Source: JACMLX01 sp040384325 | Lineage (GTDB): Bacteria; Gemmatimonadota; Gemmatimonadetes; Gemmatimonadales; Gemmatimonadaceae | Assembly (NCBI GenBank): GCA_040384325.1 | Contig: JAZKJL010000006.1 | Coordinates: 1-64,000 of the forward strand | Reading direction: 5' to 3' | DNA: 64,000 nt | Part shown: positions 51,374 to 61,200 of the stretch, piece by piece | How the letters are laid out: every line of letters begins with the position of its first letter | Position numbering within the stretch: position 1 is the first letter of the stretch | The notes under the pieces: model-generated | The model's input: the letters and a program-made list of their open reading frames with translations, nothing else | Told to the model about the DNA's origin: nothing | Databases searched by the model: none | Made by a program: the position numbers and the translations under genes

Positions 51374-52252
51374 TGGGTGCGGTGGCGTGGAAGCGTCATG
51401 CGACGCAAGCTAGCGAATCCTTCGTGCGACGCCGCCGGCCCGGGTGCTGCGACCATGCGGAATTCGCCTCATGGCGAACACGACGAATAAGACATGCGGA
51501 GTCACTTGCGACGTCGGTGAGCGAGAGTCCGCCTCAGTTAGCATGGAAATTCAGCAGCGGGACGCAGTGACTGCAGCAACGCTCGTTAGCTGGCATGTGG
51601 GCACAGCCCGGGAACATGGTTGACAGAGTAGCCCGGCCGCATTCCCGTCGAAGCCACGGGATCAGACTCCATGATCGTTCCTCGACTCTGAACCCGGAAC
51701 GCCACCACTTGCACGCCGCCGGGCGCTACCTGCTCGAGTTCTCCAATACCACCTCCGCATTCCGCCTCAGCCCCACCAGCTTCGGCCGCTTCATCGGCGA
51801 TTTCCGGAACGCTGCACTGAACGCCTCCTGGTCGAGCGCCAGGATGTCCGTCGCCAGCGTCACCGCGTCCTTCCGCGCGATGAACTCCCGCGCCCGGAAC
51901 GGCGAATCGGTAGGCAACTCCTGCGAGAACTTCACGTTCCACGGGCACACGCTCTGGGAGATGTGTCGGTATGACCGTTTTCCGATCCTGCTCCTGCCCG
52001 GCCGCGTAACCCTCACGAACACAAAGGGTTAGCCAACTGCGGTCGTTCGGCATGCTACCGTGTAGACAGCTGTGGCGGCGTCATTCGGGTCTGTCGCCTG
52101 ACGCCACGCGCAGGCCCGACGCCCGCATCCTGATCGATGCCGGAGCATCCGCGCCAGGAGCCGTCGACATCTGTAGACGAGGGACCACACGCCGTGCCAA
52201 GACCTTCCAGCATGGCGCGACCGATCGGCATCGCCCCACGTGGGCGTTGCCG
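51374..52252. other. Non-coding stretch holding repeat copy 5
   Basis: About 880 bp between DUF808 and the cytochrome c gene. The relic at 51726-51977 is the only recognisable feature. The remaining parts (51374-51725 and 51978-52252) show no gene or hairpin I can support. Confidence 0.55.
51726..51977 (-). pseudogene. Repeat copy 5: QueG C-terminal fragment
   Basis: Minus-strand reading YRHISQSVCPWNVKFSQEL, then TDSPFRAREFIARKDAV, LATDILALDQEAFSAAFRKS, PMKRPKLVGLRRNAEVVLEN and a stop. CPWN is intact, and the whole order matches the QueG C-terminus. It is the best-preserved protein-level copy. Boundary dyad CGGT-ATG-ACCG at 51967-51977. Confidence 0.72.
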
Positions 52253-52768
52253 CTACGGCCGCACCACGGGCACCCGCGTCAGTTCACCCACCGTGTAGGG
52301 TGTCGTGCGCGTGGACACCGCAGCGCGCACGCGTGCCACCGTGGATGCCATGACCGCTGGGGCGGTGTTGCCGAACGCACCGCGGATGTAGGTGAGCACT
52401 GCGGCCACCTGCGCGTCAGCGAGACTCGCACCCCATCCCGGCATTGCACCGTTGTACGGCTCGCCCTCGACCTCGATGTCACCCACGAGCCCGTGCAGCA
52501 CGATCAGGATCAGCCGCTGTTCGCTGCCCGTCACGAACTCGCTGCGCGCCAGCGGCGGGTATTGCCCGGCGACGCCGGCACCGTCCGCCTGATGACAGGC
52601 GGCGCATGTCGTCGAGTACACCTGAGCACCCGACGTCGCCGCGGCGACACCTTTCGGTGCGGCCGGTGGCGCTCCCGTGCCTTGCGCCTGACCAGTCGAT
52701 GCAAGCAGCAGGGTGATCGCGAGACCTGCGGCGTGACGAAGCCGCACACGGGTCAGGCGATCCAGCAT
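52253..52768 (-). CDS. Exported c-type cytochrome
   Basis: A 171-residue single-heme cytochrome starting MLDRLTRVRLRHAAG with a signal ending GQAQ (a longer start at 52891 is less likely). Heme is bound at CAACH (TTCAACHQADG), with the distal Met in GAMPGWG and the usual LADAQVAAVLTYIR helix. As the last gene of the minus-strand operon, it could accept electrons from the dehydrogenase encoded at 53954-56686. Confidence 0.92.
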   Translation of the reverse strand: MLDRLTRVRLRHAAGLAITLLLASTGQAQGTGAPPAAPKGVAAATSGAQVYSTTCAACHQADGAGVAGQYPPLARSEFVTGSEQRLILIVLHGLVGDIEVEGEPYNGAMPGWGASLADAQVAAVLTYIRGAFGNTAPAVMASTVARVRAAVSTRTTPYTVGELTRVPVVRP

Positions 52769-52847
52769 CACGTTCGTGTGATCCTGCATGCGGTGTTGAG
52801 GACGGCGTATGCGCAGCCGCAACGCGCTTCGGGAGGGCATCTGCATC

Positions 52848-53915
52848 TCAACCCAGCAGGGTGCGCATGGTCTGGTAGCTCGTCTCGACACTCTTCAGTG
52901 AACCACCCGGCCAGCCGGCCGCACCGTCCTGCTCGACGAAGAAGTATTCGAGCCCCGACGACTGCCACGCGGCGAGGATCGGCTTGAAGTCGATGTCACC
53001 GCTGCCGACGGGGCACGGACGGCCTGGCTGCGGCGCCGACGCACCACCGGAGCGGATGCCGGCGCCTGGTGCCGGTGGTGGTCCCGCTGGCCGCGGCGTG
53101 GGTGTGCCGGCGGCGAGGTTCCGGAGTGACTGCGCTTCGCGCGCCTGCGCCACCGACAGGCTGTCGAAGTCTTTCACGTGCCACATGCGGAATCGCCCGG
53201 GGTAGCGCGCGAACCACGCCACCGGATCCTGGTTGGCAACACGCGCCCAGCCGAGGTCCATCTCGAACGTAAAGACGGCGGGATCGGTCTCGCTCACGAA
53301 GACATCCATGCCGGTCTTCCCGCCGCCGACATCGACGAACTCCGCCGAGTGGCTGTGGAAGGCCAGCGTCATGCCGCGGCGGCGGACCTTCTCTCCCATC
53401 GTGTTGCACTCGTCCGCGATGCGCTTCCAGGCGTTCACGGTGTTCATTGGCGTTTCGCTGCGACCGAGTGACGGCAGCGTCACGAACTCGTGCCCGATCG
53501 TCTGCGCGATGTCGAGTTGTGCGTCGAGGTCCTTGCGCAGCACCTCGAGGCCGATGTGTGTGCTCGGCGCCTTGAGCTTCAGCCGGTCGAGCAGGGCGCG
53601 GATCTGTGCCGGCGTGTTCGTGCCATAACCCGCGAATTCCACCTGCCGGTACCCGATCTGCGCCACACGTTCGATCGTGCCGGCGAAGTCGGTGCGGAGC
53701 TGGTCACCGACGGTGTACAGCTGCAGGCCGATGCCATCGATGGCCGGCTTGCGCGCCGCAGTGGCGAGTGCTCGCCCGGCGCTACTGCCGGCACTCGCCG
53801 ATGCGGCACGGGCGCAGCTCGAGAGCACCGTGCCCGTGACGACGACCGCCGAGATGTCGCGCAGGAATCCGCGCCGGCTGACCGCGCTGTCGTTCGTGTC
53901 TGGAGTTTTTGGCAT
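52848..53915 (-). CDS. Tat-exported TIM-barrel sugar isomerase/epimerase-like protein
   Basis: A 355-residue protein whose ATG at 53915 opens a twin-arginine signal (SRRGFLRDISAVVV). The AP-endonuclease-2/IolE-like barrel shows GIGLQLYTVGDQL, IGYRQVEFAGY, LAFHSHSAEF, MDLGWARVANQDP and MWHVKDFD, and EYFFVEQDG. His, Glu and Asp residues at those points are the usual metal ligands. A Pro/Gly insert (about 285-320) is unusual. It lies 38 bp after the dehydrogenase gene and is probably in its operon. Confidence 0.9.
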   Translation of the reverse strand: MPKTPDTNDSAVSRRGFLRDISAVVVTGTVLSSCARAASASAGSSAGRALATAARKPAIDGIGLQLYTVGDQLRTDFAGTIERVAQIGYRQVEFAGYGTNTPAQIRALLDRLKLKAPSTHIGLEVLRKDLDAQLDIAQTIGHEFVTLPSLGRSETPMNTVNAWKRIADECNTMGEKVRRRGMTLAFHSHSAEFVDVGGGKTGMDVFVSETDPAVFTFEMDLGWARVANQDPVAWFARYPGRFRMWHVKDFDSLSVAQAREAQSLRNLAAGTPTPRPAGPPPAPGAGIRSGGASAPQPGRPCPVGSGDIDFKPILAAWQSSGLEYFFVEQDGAAGWPGGSLKSVETSYQTMRTLLG

Positions 53916-53953
53916 GAGGTGGACTCGGTATGGCGTTGTCGGAGGGCGACGGT

Positions 53954-56686
53954 CTATTGCGGCGGAAAGGCCTTCAGCTGCTCGGCGTATTGCGCGTCGA
54001 GCTTCATGATGCGCACGGCGCGCGCCGCGAGTGGCCCGGACGTGCTGTCGGCGAAGGCGGCGGAGAGCACCGGCTGCACCTTCTCGCGTACGGCGGCCTG
54101 CGCCCGCGGATTGCGCACCGCCTGCAGCAGGACGGCATACGCAAGCGTCCGTTGCGCGGCAGTGCCAGTCCGTGTCAGCCCGACGAAGTCGTCGAGCTGC
54201 GCATTGCGCTCGCGCGCGCCGATGTAGCGACGCCAGGCCGCTTCCACCTGCGATGCCGCAGCGGCGCCCGCAGGCGGAGCAGGCTCGGGATTGACGAGTG
54301 CGAGCAGCGCGACGGCGTCTGCTGGTGCTCCGGGCCGGGCCGCGACGGCCGTCAGCAGCTGGCCCCGCAGCGTGTCGGGCAGCGAGCTGTCGAGGCTCGC
54401 CGCTTTGACCAGCGGCATCGCCTCGGCGGGCAACGCCGTCTCTGCCGCGAGCATGCGGGCGACGGCAGCGTGCAGCGAGGGGCTGGCTGCGTCCAATCGC
54501 GTCAGGAGCGGCAGCATCGAGCCGTCCAGCTGCGCCGACCCGACCATGGCATCCAGTGCCAGCGCCTGATCCGGCGTGCCGGTGAGCGCGACGAGCAGCG
54601 GCGTGGCGCCCTGGGGCAGCACTCGGTTCCGCGTGAACGTCGCCAGCAGTGACGTCATCTCTGAGCCTGCAGCAGACGACAGCGCCGCCCGTATCACCGG
54701 CCGGATGGCAGCGCTCTGTTCCCACGTGGCTGGCACGAAGTACGGCCCGACAGTGCTCGGCCGCGTACCCCACCACGCACCGTCCCAAGCCGCTTCCGTG
54801 TGATAGAGGCGCGCGAGCGTCGCGAGCAGTTCTGCGCGGAGCGGCGGAGCAGGAGAAGCGGCGACGGCGACGAGGACCGCCGCCACGGTGGCCGGATCGC
54901 GCATCTGTTGCAGCGCGTGCCGTGCTCGCGTCCGCACCACTGGCGACGCGTCGCTCATGGCGTGCAATGCGGTGTCACGTGCACCGAGGCGCGCCAGTGC
55001 CTGCACTGCGAGGTGCGCGATCGTCGAATCAGCATCTGAAAGCAACGGCACGAGTGCGGCCGCCTGCGCGCGCGCATCGAGTCGCACCAGCCCATTGATG
55101 CCCTGCACGCGAGTGGCCAGGCTCGCATCGCGCAGTGCGGCCACGAACGGCTCTGGCGCGAGACCGGCCACGTGGCGACGGTCGTCGACGAGCAGGCGCA
55201 GCGCCACCTCGCGGAGGGCGGGATCGCCGGCGGCACGCAACAGCGTGGCACGCGCGTCGACACCGACGAGCTGCGGCAACGTGAACAGCGCGGCGGCACG
55301 GGCCTCGGCGGGGAGGGCGCGGTCGAGTGCAGCGCTGCGCAGCCGGGCCAAGACACTGGGGCTGCGCCCGCGCTGCACGAGTTCGCGCTGCGCCCACAGC
55401 CGGTGCTGCGCATTGCCCGATAGCAGTGCGGCCAGCAGGCGCTGCACGGTCTGTCGCGCCGGCAGCAGCGCCTTCGACGCGGGGAGACCGGTGTGACTGA
55501 CCTGCAGGATGGCGCCGACCGTGTCACCGGCATAATTGAAGACGCCACCGATCAGGCTCGCCACGTACATGTGCGAGCGATCATCCATCGCGAAATCCAC
55601 CGGGTGCGAGATCGCGACGAAGTCTCTCTGCGTCACTGTGTAACTCGCGCCGCGCGGCGTGACCGGATTGATGAAGACACGGTTCAGTGTCCAGTCGGCG
55701 CTGTACAGCTGGTTGTTCCACGCTGCGGGAAATCCCGGGTCCTGCACCCACGTCGCGCCCGTCCCCGCGCCCGCGCCGAAGTCGAACAGCGACTGCATCG
55801 TCTCTTCGCCGAAGTTCAGGAATCGCGTCGGATACCCGAAGTCCGCCAGCGGCGGGATGTAGTGAAATCGCGTGTTCCAGCCACCACCGTCGTTGGTGTT
55901 GTCGCGCGCGAAGATGTGCATGAACGGATCGATGCCGATGTCGTAGGTGTTGCGCGTGCCGGTGGCGTACACCTCGAGCCCCGTCCCGTCCGGTCGCACG
56001 CGCACGACGCTGCCGCCACGATTGCGGATTTTCGTGCCGTCACGACCGACGGCGTTGGCATAGCCGTAGTCCCCGACGGCGACGTAGATCCAGCCGTCGA
56101 TGCCCATCGTGATGTTGTTGGTGGAGTGATCCGACGACCTCTCCTCCAGGCCGAAGCCGAGTCCTGTGACGAGGTCCTCGCTGGCGTCGGCGATGCCATC
56201 ACCGGTGGTATCACGATACGCCGTCAGGTTTGGCGGGTGCATCACGTACACGGTCCGACCGGCCGCGATGATACCGCGCGGACTCGCGACCTCGACGAAG
56301 GTCGAATACCGGTCGGCCCGCCCGTCATTGTCATCATCGATCAGGCGCATGACGCGACCACGTCCTGCACCGGTGCCCTGCGCGAGGTTGAGATCGACGC
56401 CTATGTACACCGAGCCATCCGGGGAGGGCGCCACGACGGTGGGGTACATCGCGACCGGTGGTCCGGCGAACACCGTGACGGCAAATCCGGGCGGAACCTT
56501 CGCTTGCGCGAGGACTGCGGCTTCCCGGACCGAATCGCGCGGCATGACGCCGGATGGCGCGAGACGCGGCCCGCGTGTCGATGGTGTCGCCGCCGGCTGG
56601 GCGGCGGCGTTGCTGCCGGATGCGATGGCGAGAACCATCGCGCCAAGTCGAGCGCGCAGGACGGCAGGGTGCGGTGCTCGAAGCAA
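53954..56686 (-). CDS. Membrane-bound-dehydrogenase-type beta-propeller protein with HEAT repeats
   Basis: A 910-residue secreted protein with a signal ending NAAAQ. Residues 60-420 form a six-bladed propeller of the sugar/sorbosone dehydrogenase type: VPPGFAVTVFAG, SPDGSVYIGVD, DDDNDGRADRYSTFVEV, GIDGWIYVAVGDYGYANA, NRGGSVVRVRPDGTGLEVYATGTRN. The rest is a long HEAT-like solenoid. No CxxCH is seen, so electrons must leave through a partner such as the cytochrome encoded at 52253. The first gene of the operon, it starts 45 bp from the SorC-type operator. Confidence 0.88.
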   Translation of the reverse strand: MLRAPHPAVLRARLGAMVLAIASGSNAAAQPAATPSTRGPRLAPSGVMPRDSVREAAVLAQAKVPPGFAVTVFAGPPVAMYPTVVAPSPDGSVYIGVDLNLAQGTGAGRGRVMRLIDDDNDGRADRYSTFVEVASPRGIIAAGRTVYVMHPPNLTAYRDTTGDGIADASEDLVTGLGFGLEERSSDHSTNNITMGIDGWIYVAVGDYGYANAVGRDGTKIRNRGGSVVRVRPDGTGLEVYATGTRNTYDIGIDPFMHIFARDNTNDGGGWNTRFHYIPPLADFGYPTRFLNFGEETMQSLFDFGAGAGTGATWVQDPGFPAAWNNQLYSADWTLNRVFINPVTPRGASYTVTQRDFVAISHPVDFAMDDRSHMYVASLIGGVFNYAGDTVGAILQVSHTGLPASKALLPARQTVQRLLAALLSGNAQHRLWAQRELVQRGRSPSVLARLRSAALDRALPAEARAAALFTLPQLVGVDARATLLRAAGDPALREVALRLLVDDRRHVAGLAPEPFVAALRDASLATRVQGINGLVRLDARAQAAALVPLLSDADSTIAHLAVQALARLGARDTALHAMSDASPVVRTRARHALQQMRDPATVAAVLVAVAASPAPPLRAELLATLARLYHTEAAWDGAWWGTRPSTVGPYFVPATWEQSAAIRPVIRAALSSAAGSEMTSLLATFTRNRVLPQGATPLLVALTGTPDQALALDAMVGSAQLDGSMLPLLTRLDAASPSLHAAVARMLAAETALPAEAMPLVKAASLDSSLPDTLRGQLLTAVAARPGAPADAVALLALVNPEPAPPAGAAAASQVEAAWRRYIGARERNAQLDDFVGLTRTGTAAQRTLAYAVLLQAVRNPRAQAAVREKVQPVLSAAFADSTSGPLAARAVRIMKLDAQYAEQLKAFPPQ

Positions 56687-56718
56687 GAGCGTCTCGGCGA
56701 CGAGGAGAAAGCAGTAAA

Positions 56719-56732
56719 TGCACGAACGTGCA
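56719..56732. promoter_or_regulatory. SorC-type operator upstream of the dehydrogenase operon
   Basis: TGCACGAACGTGCA is a palindrome (six-base arms, two central bases) 33 bp before the start at 56686. It overlaps a second half-site pair (TGCACAAACTGCACA). The same motif lies upstream of susC at 58181-58194. Confidence 0.75.
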
Positions 56733-56855
56733 CAAACTGCACACTCGTTTACGATTGGCTCAACATCGTGGGTGGCACCCAGTTGTCAATAGAAGGTGCC
56801 GCGGCACCCAGGCACTGCACGGCTGCGCCGATGTCGGCGGCTGCCTCGACGCCGG

Positions 56856-57836
56856 CTACTTGCGGCGCGGCGGTACCGGGAAGCGCTGGATGAGGGCTTC
56901 TGCCGTCTGGAAATCCGTGATCAGCACGTCGATCACGTCGGCGAGGAGCGCCGCGTGAATGGCGTCGACCTTCTCCGGTCCGCCCGCGACCGCCACCACC
57001 TGACCGGCCTTCCGCAACTGTTCGGTCGTGATGCCGAGGATGCGCTCGTCGAGTGACGTGCTCACTGGCAGGCCGTCCGCACTGAAGAAGCGGAGTGCGA
57101 TATCGCAGACCGCCCCCGCCGCAACGAACTCGGCATGCGTGCCACGCGGAAGCGTCTGGCCGTCCGTGAGAACCGGATTGGTGGCAAGCGCGCCGATCCC
57201 GACGAACACGATGTCGAGCGCATCGAGCAGCGACAGCGCGGCCTGCACGTGCCGGTCCTGACAGAGTGCGTCACGCACCGCGGCGGAGGAGACGATGCCC
57301 GGTGCCGGCAACAGGACTGCCGCTGCCCCGAGTTGCTGTGCGAGCCGGCGCACCAGGTCGGCGGCGTAGGCTTCAGCGTCTGGTGGCCCGATGCCGCCGA
57401 GCGTCTGCACGACGCGGACGTCGTCCAATGGCAACGGCGAAAGCGCATGCACCATCGCGTTCAGCGTGCTGCCCCATGCCAGGCCGATCGTCTGGCGTGG
57501 CAGCACGGTGCGGGCGAGATAGGAGGCCGCAGCCATGCCGATCTGCTGGACGGAGATCGTGGTGGGTTGGGCCACGTCGGCACCGACGACCTGCGCCGTA
57601 CGCAGTCCGTATCGCTCCTCGAGCAGTGATTCGAGCTCGATGTGCAAGCCGCGCGGTGGAGCGACCTTGATCTGCACGATGCCGATGTCACGCGCTTCCT
57701 GGAGCAACCGTGAGATCGTCGGACGCGACAGCGAGAGGCGATCGGCGATCTCCTGCTGCGTCTGATCGCGCAGATAATACAGCGTGCTGACTTTGCTCAG
57801 CAGGTATGGATCAGGCGCGGACTTTGGGCGGGCCAT
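56856..57836 (-). CDS. SorC/DeoR-type sugar-binding transcriptional regulator
   Basis: A 326-residue regulator. The N-terminal HTH is TLYYLRDQTQQEIADRLSLSRPTISRLLQEARD, typical of SorC-family proteins. The effector domain shows ALLPAP-like VVLLPAPGIVSSAAVRDALCQD, DIVFVGIGAL, AAGAVCDIALRFF and RILGITTEQLRKAG, as in phospho-sugar-sensing members (CggR, DeoR, SorC). It lies between the two operons it is likely to control. Ligand: probably a phosphorylated sugar, not identified. Confidence 0.92.
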   Translation of the reverse strand: MARPKSAPDPYLLSKVSTLYYLRDQTQQEIADRLSLSRPTISRLLQEARDIGIVQIKVAPPRGLHIELESLLEERYGLRTAQVVGADVAQPTTISVQQIGMAAASYLARTVLPRQTIGLAWGSTLNAMVHALSPLPLDDVRVVQTLGGIGPPDAEAYAADLVRRLAQQLGAAAVLLPAPGIVSSAAVRDALCQDRHVQAALSLLDALDIVFVGIGALATNPVLTDGQTLPRGTHAEFVAAGAVCDIALRFFSADGLPVSTSLDERILGITTEQLRKAGQVVAVAGGPEKVDAIHAALLADVIDVLITDFQTAEALIQRFPVPPRRK

Positions 57837-58001
57837 GTGTTGGTGTGTGTGACGACGCGATGGTCGAACAGGCGCAGCACTGCTGATGGAATACGAGGAC
57901 GTCGCTGCATCACGCGCGCTACGACGCATTCGCACGGAAGCCACATCCGCGCGCGACTGGACACTGCATCGCGCGCATCAGCGTTCTGCGCCTGCCAAAG
58001 G

Positions 58002-58015
58002 TGAACACATGTGCG
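58002..58015. promoter_or_regulatory. Half-conserved operator near the SorC-type gene
   Basis: TGAACACATGTGCG, with the perfect core CACATGTG, lies 166 bp upstream of the regulator start. It may allow autoregulation. Confidence 0.4.
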
Positions 58016-58110
58016 GATTCGCACCACAGTGACGGTGTTGAGGCGATCTCTTGACATCGTCTGCCCCAATCACATGTTATTGCGCGACTGACTGAGCGTT
58101 TGTGTGTCAT

Positions 58111-58124
58111 TGCACAAATGTTCA
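58111..58124. promoter_or_regulatory. Secondary operator upstream of susC
   Basis: TGCACAAATGTTCA has near-symmetrical half-sites (one mismatch). It is 70 bp upstream of the primary palindrome at 58181. Confidence 0.5.
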
Positions 58125-58180
58125 CGTATTAGTAGGCGTTGTTCTTTCGGCGTGCGAGTGTGCCGCAATGGTCGTGGTTG

Positions 58181-58194
58181 TGCACGTTCGTGCA
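58181..58194. promoter_or_regulatory. SorC-type operator upstream of susC
   Basis: TGCACGTTCGTGCA is the exact reverse complement of the site at 56719-56732. It is 104 bp before the susC start. Confidence 0.75.
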
Positions 58195-58297
58195 CGATTG
58201 CGTAGTAACTGCACATCAGCTCACGCATGCGTCGTGGTATTCCCGCTGGTCCCGCTCGACATCTGCAGCCTCGCGTCACCTCAGCCCGCCACATGCG

Positions 58298-61200
58298 ATG
58301 ACCCTTCTCAACTGTTTCCGCCGAAGTGCGGTGTGCCTCCTGGTGGCGAGCATCGCCGTCGGCATGCCCGTCGAAGGCAATGCCCAGGCCTCGGGCACCG
58401 TGCCGCGCGCCCCCGGTGCCGCGCAGGTGATCACCGGCACCGTGAGCGCCGTCGGTGGGCGACCACTCGTGAGTGCACAGGTGACGATCGCTGGCACGCG
58501 CTTCGGCGCACTCACGAACGAGGCGGGGCGCTACGTGATCAACGGCGTGCCGACTGGCGCGCATGTCGTCCGTGCGGTGTCGCTCGGCCATCTCCCGCAG
58601 TCGCGGACGGTGACGGTGGCAGCAGGCGAACGCCTGACCGTTGATTTCGCCCTGGAGGTCACTGCGACCCAGCTGGCCCAGGTGGTCTCGGTTGGCTACG
58701 GCACGCAGAGCACGAAGAACGTGACTGGTTCAGTGGCGAATGTAGATGTCGATCGTTTGCGCACGCAGGCGGTGGCCGGTATCGACAAGGCGCTGGCGGG
58801 GCAGGTCGCCGGTGTGCAGGTGCTGCAGAGCAACGGCACTCCGGGCGGCGGACCACAGATCCAGATCCGCGGTGTCGGCGCGATCGGCGCCGGAAGCGCG
58901 CCGCTTTTCGTGGTCGACGGATTCCCGCTGCCCTCCGGTGGGGCCGAATTGCGCAACCCGCTGAACGAGATCGCCCCCGGCGATATCGAGTCGATCAGCG
59001 TGCTGAAGGACGCGTCGTCGGCCGCGATCTATGGCTCGCGGGCGGCCAACGGCGTCGTCGTCATCACGACGAAGTCCGGACGGAACCAGGCACCGCAGGT
59101 CCGGTTCGACTACTCGCAGGGCATCCAGCAGGTGCAGTCGCGCTTTCTTCCGAACGTGATGAACGCCCGTGAATACGCGACGTTCCAGAAGGAGCGGTAC
59201 GAGGACAACGTGCGCTACAACCTCGGCCGGGAGCCCGTGGCTGCGGATGTCCCGGTCGAATACCAGAATCCGGCGCAGTACGGCGAGGGCACGGACTGGC
59301 TGCGGCAGTCGGTGCGCACCGCACCGGTCACGAACCTGAATTTCAGCGTCAGTGGCGGTTCATCAGCGATCTCGGGATACCTCTCGGGTGGATACATGCG
59401 CGAGGAGGGCACCGTCCGCGGGACGGATTTCACGCGGTACTCACTCCGCGCGAACATCAGTGCAAATCCTGGAAAGACCCTCCGGGTCGGGCTGAGCCTC
59501 GCACCGACCTTCTCCCTGCGGAACCTCGCCGTCACCGGCGGCGGTGGGCGCGCCGAGAACGGCAGTCCGGCGCAGGCGGCTCTTGCCAGTCCGCTGCTCA
59601 CGCCGCGCAATGACGACGGCACCTGGCGGGCGATGATCCAGAGCCCCGGGATGCTGCTGATGCCGAATCCACTGATGTACCTCGACCAGTACAAGAACGA
59701 CTTCCGCAACCTGCGCGGACTCGGCACCACGTTCATCGAGTGGCGACCGGTCGCCTCGCTGACGCTCAAGAGCCAGGCCAACGCCGACTATTCACAGCAG
59801 CAGCAGTCGAATTACCGTCCATCCACATTGGGCGTCCAGTTCTCGGCACCGCCGCGCGTTCCGCTGGGCAACTACATCGAGACGAACTACGTCAACTGGC
59901 TCACCGAGCACACCGCCACCTTCGACAAGTCGCTCGGCTCGCATCACATCCAGGCGGTCGGAGGTTTCAGCGCGCAGGCCAACCGCGCCATTGGCGCCTC
60001 GTTCGTCGGCACGAACTACGCCAACGATGACATCCCGACGCTCAATGCCGCGACGCTGATCACCGGCGGCACGGATCGGCAGAAGTGGGGGCTCCTCTCC
60101 TACCTGGGCCGGATGAGTTACGACTTCGGCGGCGGCAAGTACCTGCTCAGCGCCGCGGTCCGCCGCGACGGATCCTCGCGCTTTGCGCCCGGCAACCGCT
60201 GGGGACTTTTCCCGTCGGCCTCGGCCGGCTGGCGCATCAGCGACGAGTCCTTCATGAAGGGCGTGTCGTGGATCAGCGACATGAAGTTCCGCTTCGCCTA
60301 CGGCCAGACCGGCAACAATGACATCGGCAACTACAGCTATGTCGGCCAGCTGGGCATCAGTGACTACGTGCTCAACAACGGTCTCGCGAGCGGTCGCACG
60401 CTGAATACGCTCGGCAATCCCGCACTGGGCTGGGAGAAGACACAGGAAGCCAATGCCGGCGTTGATGTCAGCATGTTCAACGACCGCGTGACGCTGACTG
60501 CGGATGCGTACAACAGCGTCACCAAGGACCTGCTGCTCAACGTCGAGATCCCGCAATCCGCCGGCTTCGGCACGGTGCTGCGCAACACCGGACGGGTGCG
60601 CAACCGCGGGCTGGAGCTGGGCGTCCGGACCATCAACGTGCTTCGCAACTCGTTCGAGTGGTCCACGGACTTCAATGTCGCGGTGAACCGCAACATGGTG
60701 CTGGCACTCGGCGCCAACAACGCACCCATCCGGAGCGGCACGAGCGGCGAGCAGAGCCCGACGCACATCACGCAGGTCGGCCGTCCGGTCGGCATGTTTT
60801 ACGGGTACGTGTTCCAGGGCCTGTACAAGGATGCGGCCGACGTGGCGGGGAGCGCCAAGTTCGCCGGTGCGATGCCGGGCAACGTCAAGATGAAGGACGT
60901 CAACGGTGACGGGAACATCACCGCGATCAGCGACTTCGAGGAGATTGGCAACCCGTACCCGAAGGCCACGTTCGGCTTCAACAACAACCTGCGCTTCCGC
61001 AGCTTCGACCTGTCGGTGATCACCACGGCGCAGCTGGGCGGCGAGCGGCTGCAGGGCTTCTTCCAGGACCTGCACAACATCGACGGCGTCTTCAACGTGG
61101 GGCGTGACATCGCCAACCGCTGGCGTTCGGAAGCACAGCCCGGCGATGGCAGGACCCCGACCACCGCCGGCGTGTCCCGCGGTCGCGTGCTCTATCGCGA

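Larger units (their letters stand above)
57837..58297. other. Regulatory region between the SorC-type gene and susC
   Basis: No gene is seen in these 461 bp. It is AT-richer than its surroundings and contains operator-like sites at 58002-58015, 58111-58124 and 58181-58194 built on TGCAC/TGAACA and TGTGCA/TGTTCA half-sites. Confidence 0.65.

Noticed and set aside
45285..51977. Integron attC sites
   Set aside because: The repeats do not show GTTRRRY/RYYYAAC core sites, the genes between them lie in both orientations, and no integrase is present.
56719..56732. LexA or Fur-type box
   Set aside because: Half-sites TGCACG/CGTGCA do not match those families, and the position next to a SorC-type gene gives a simpler explanation.
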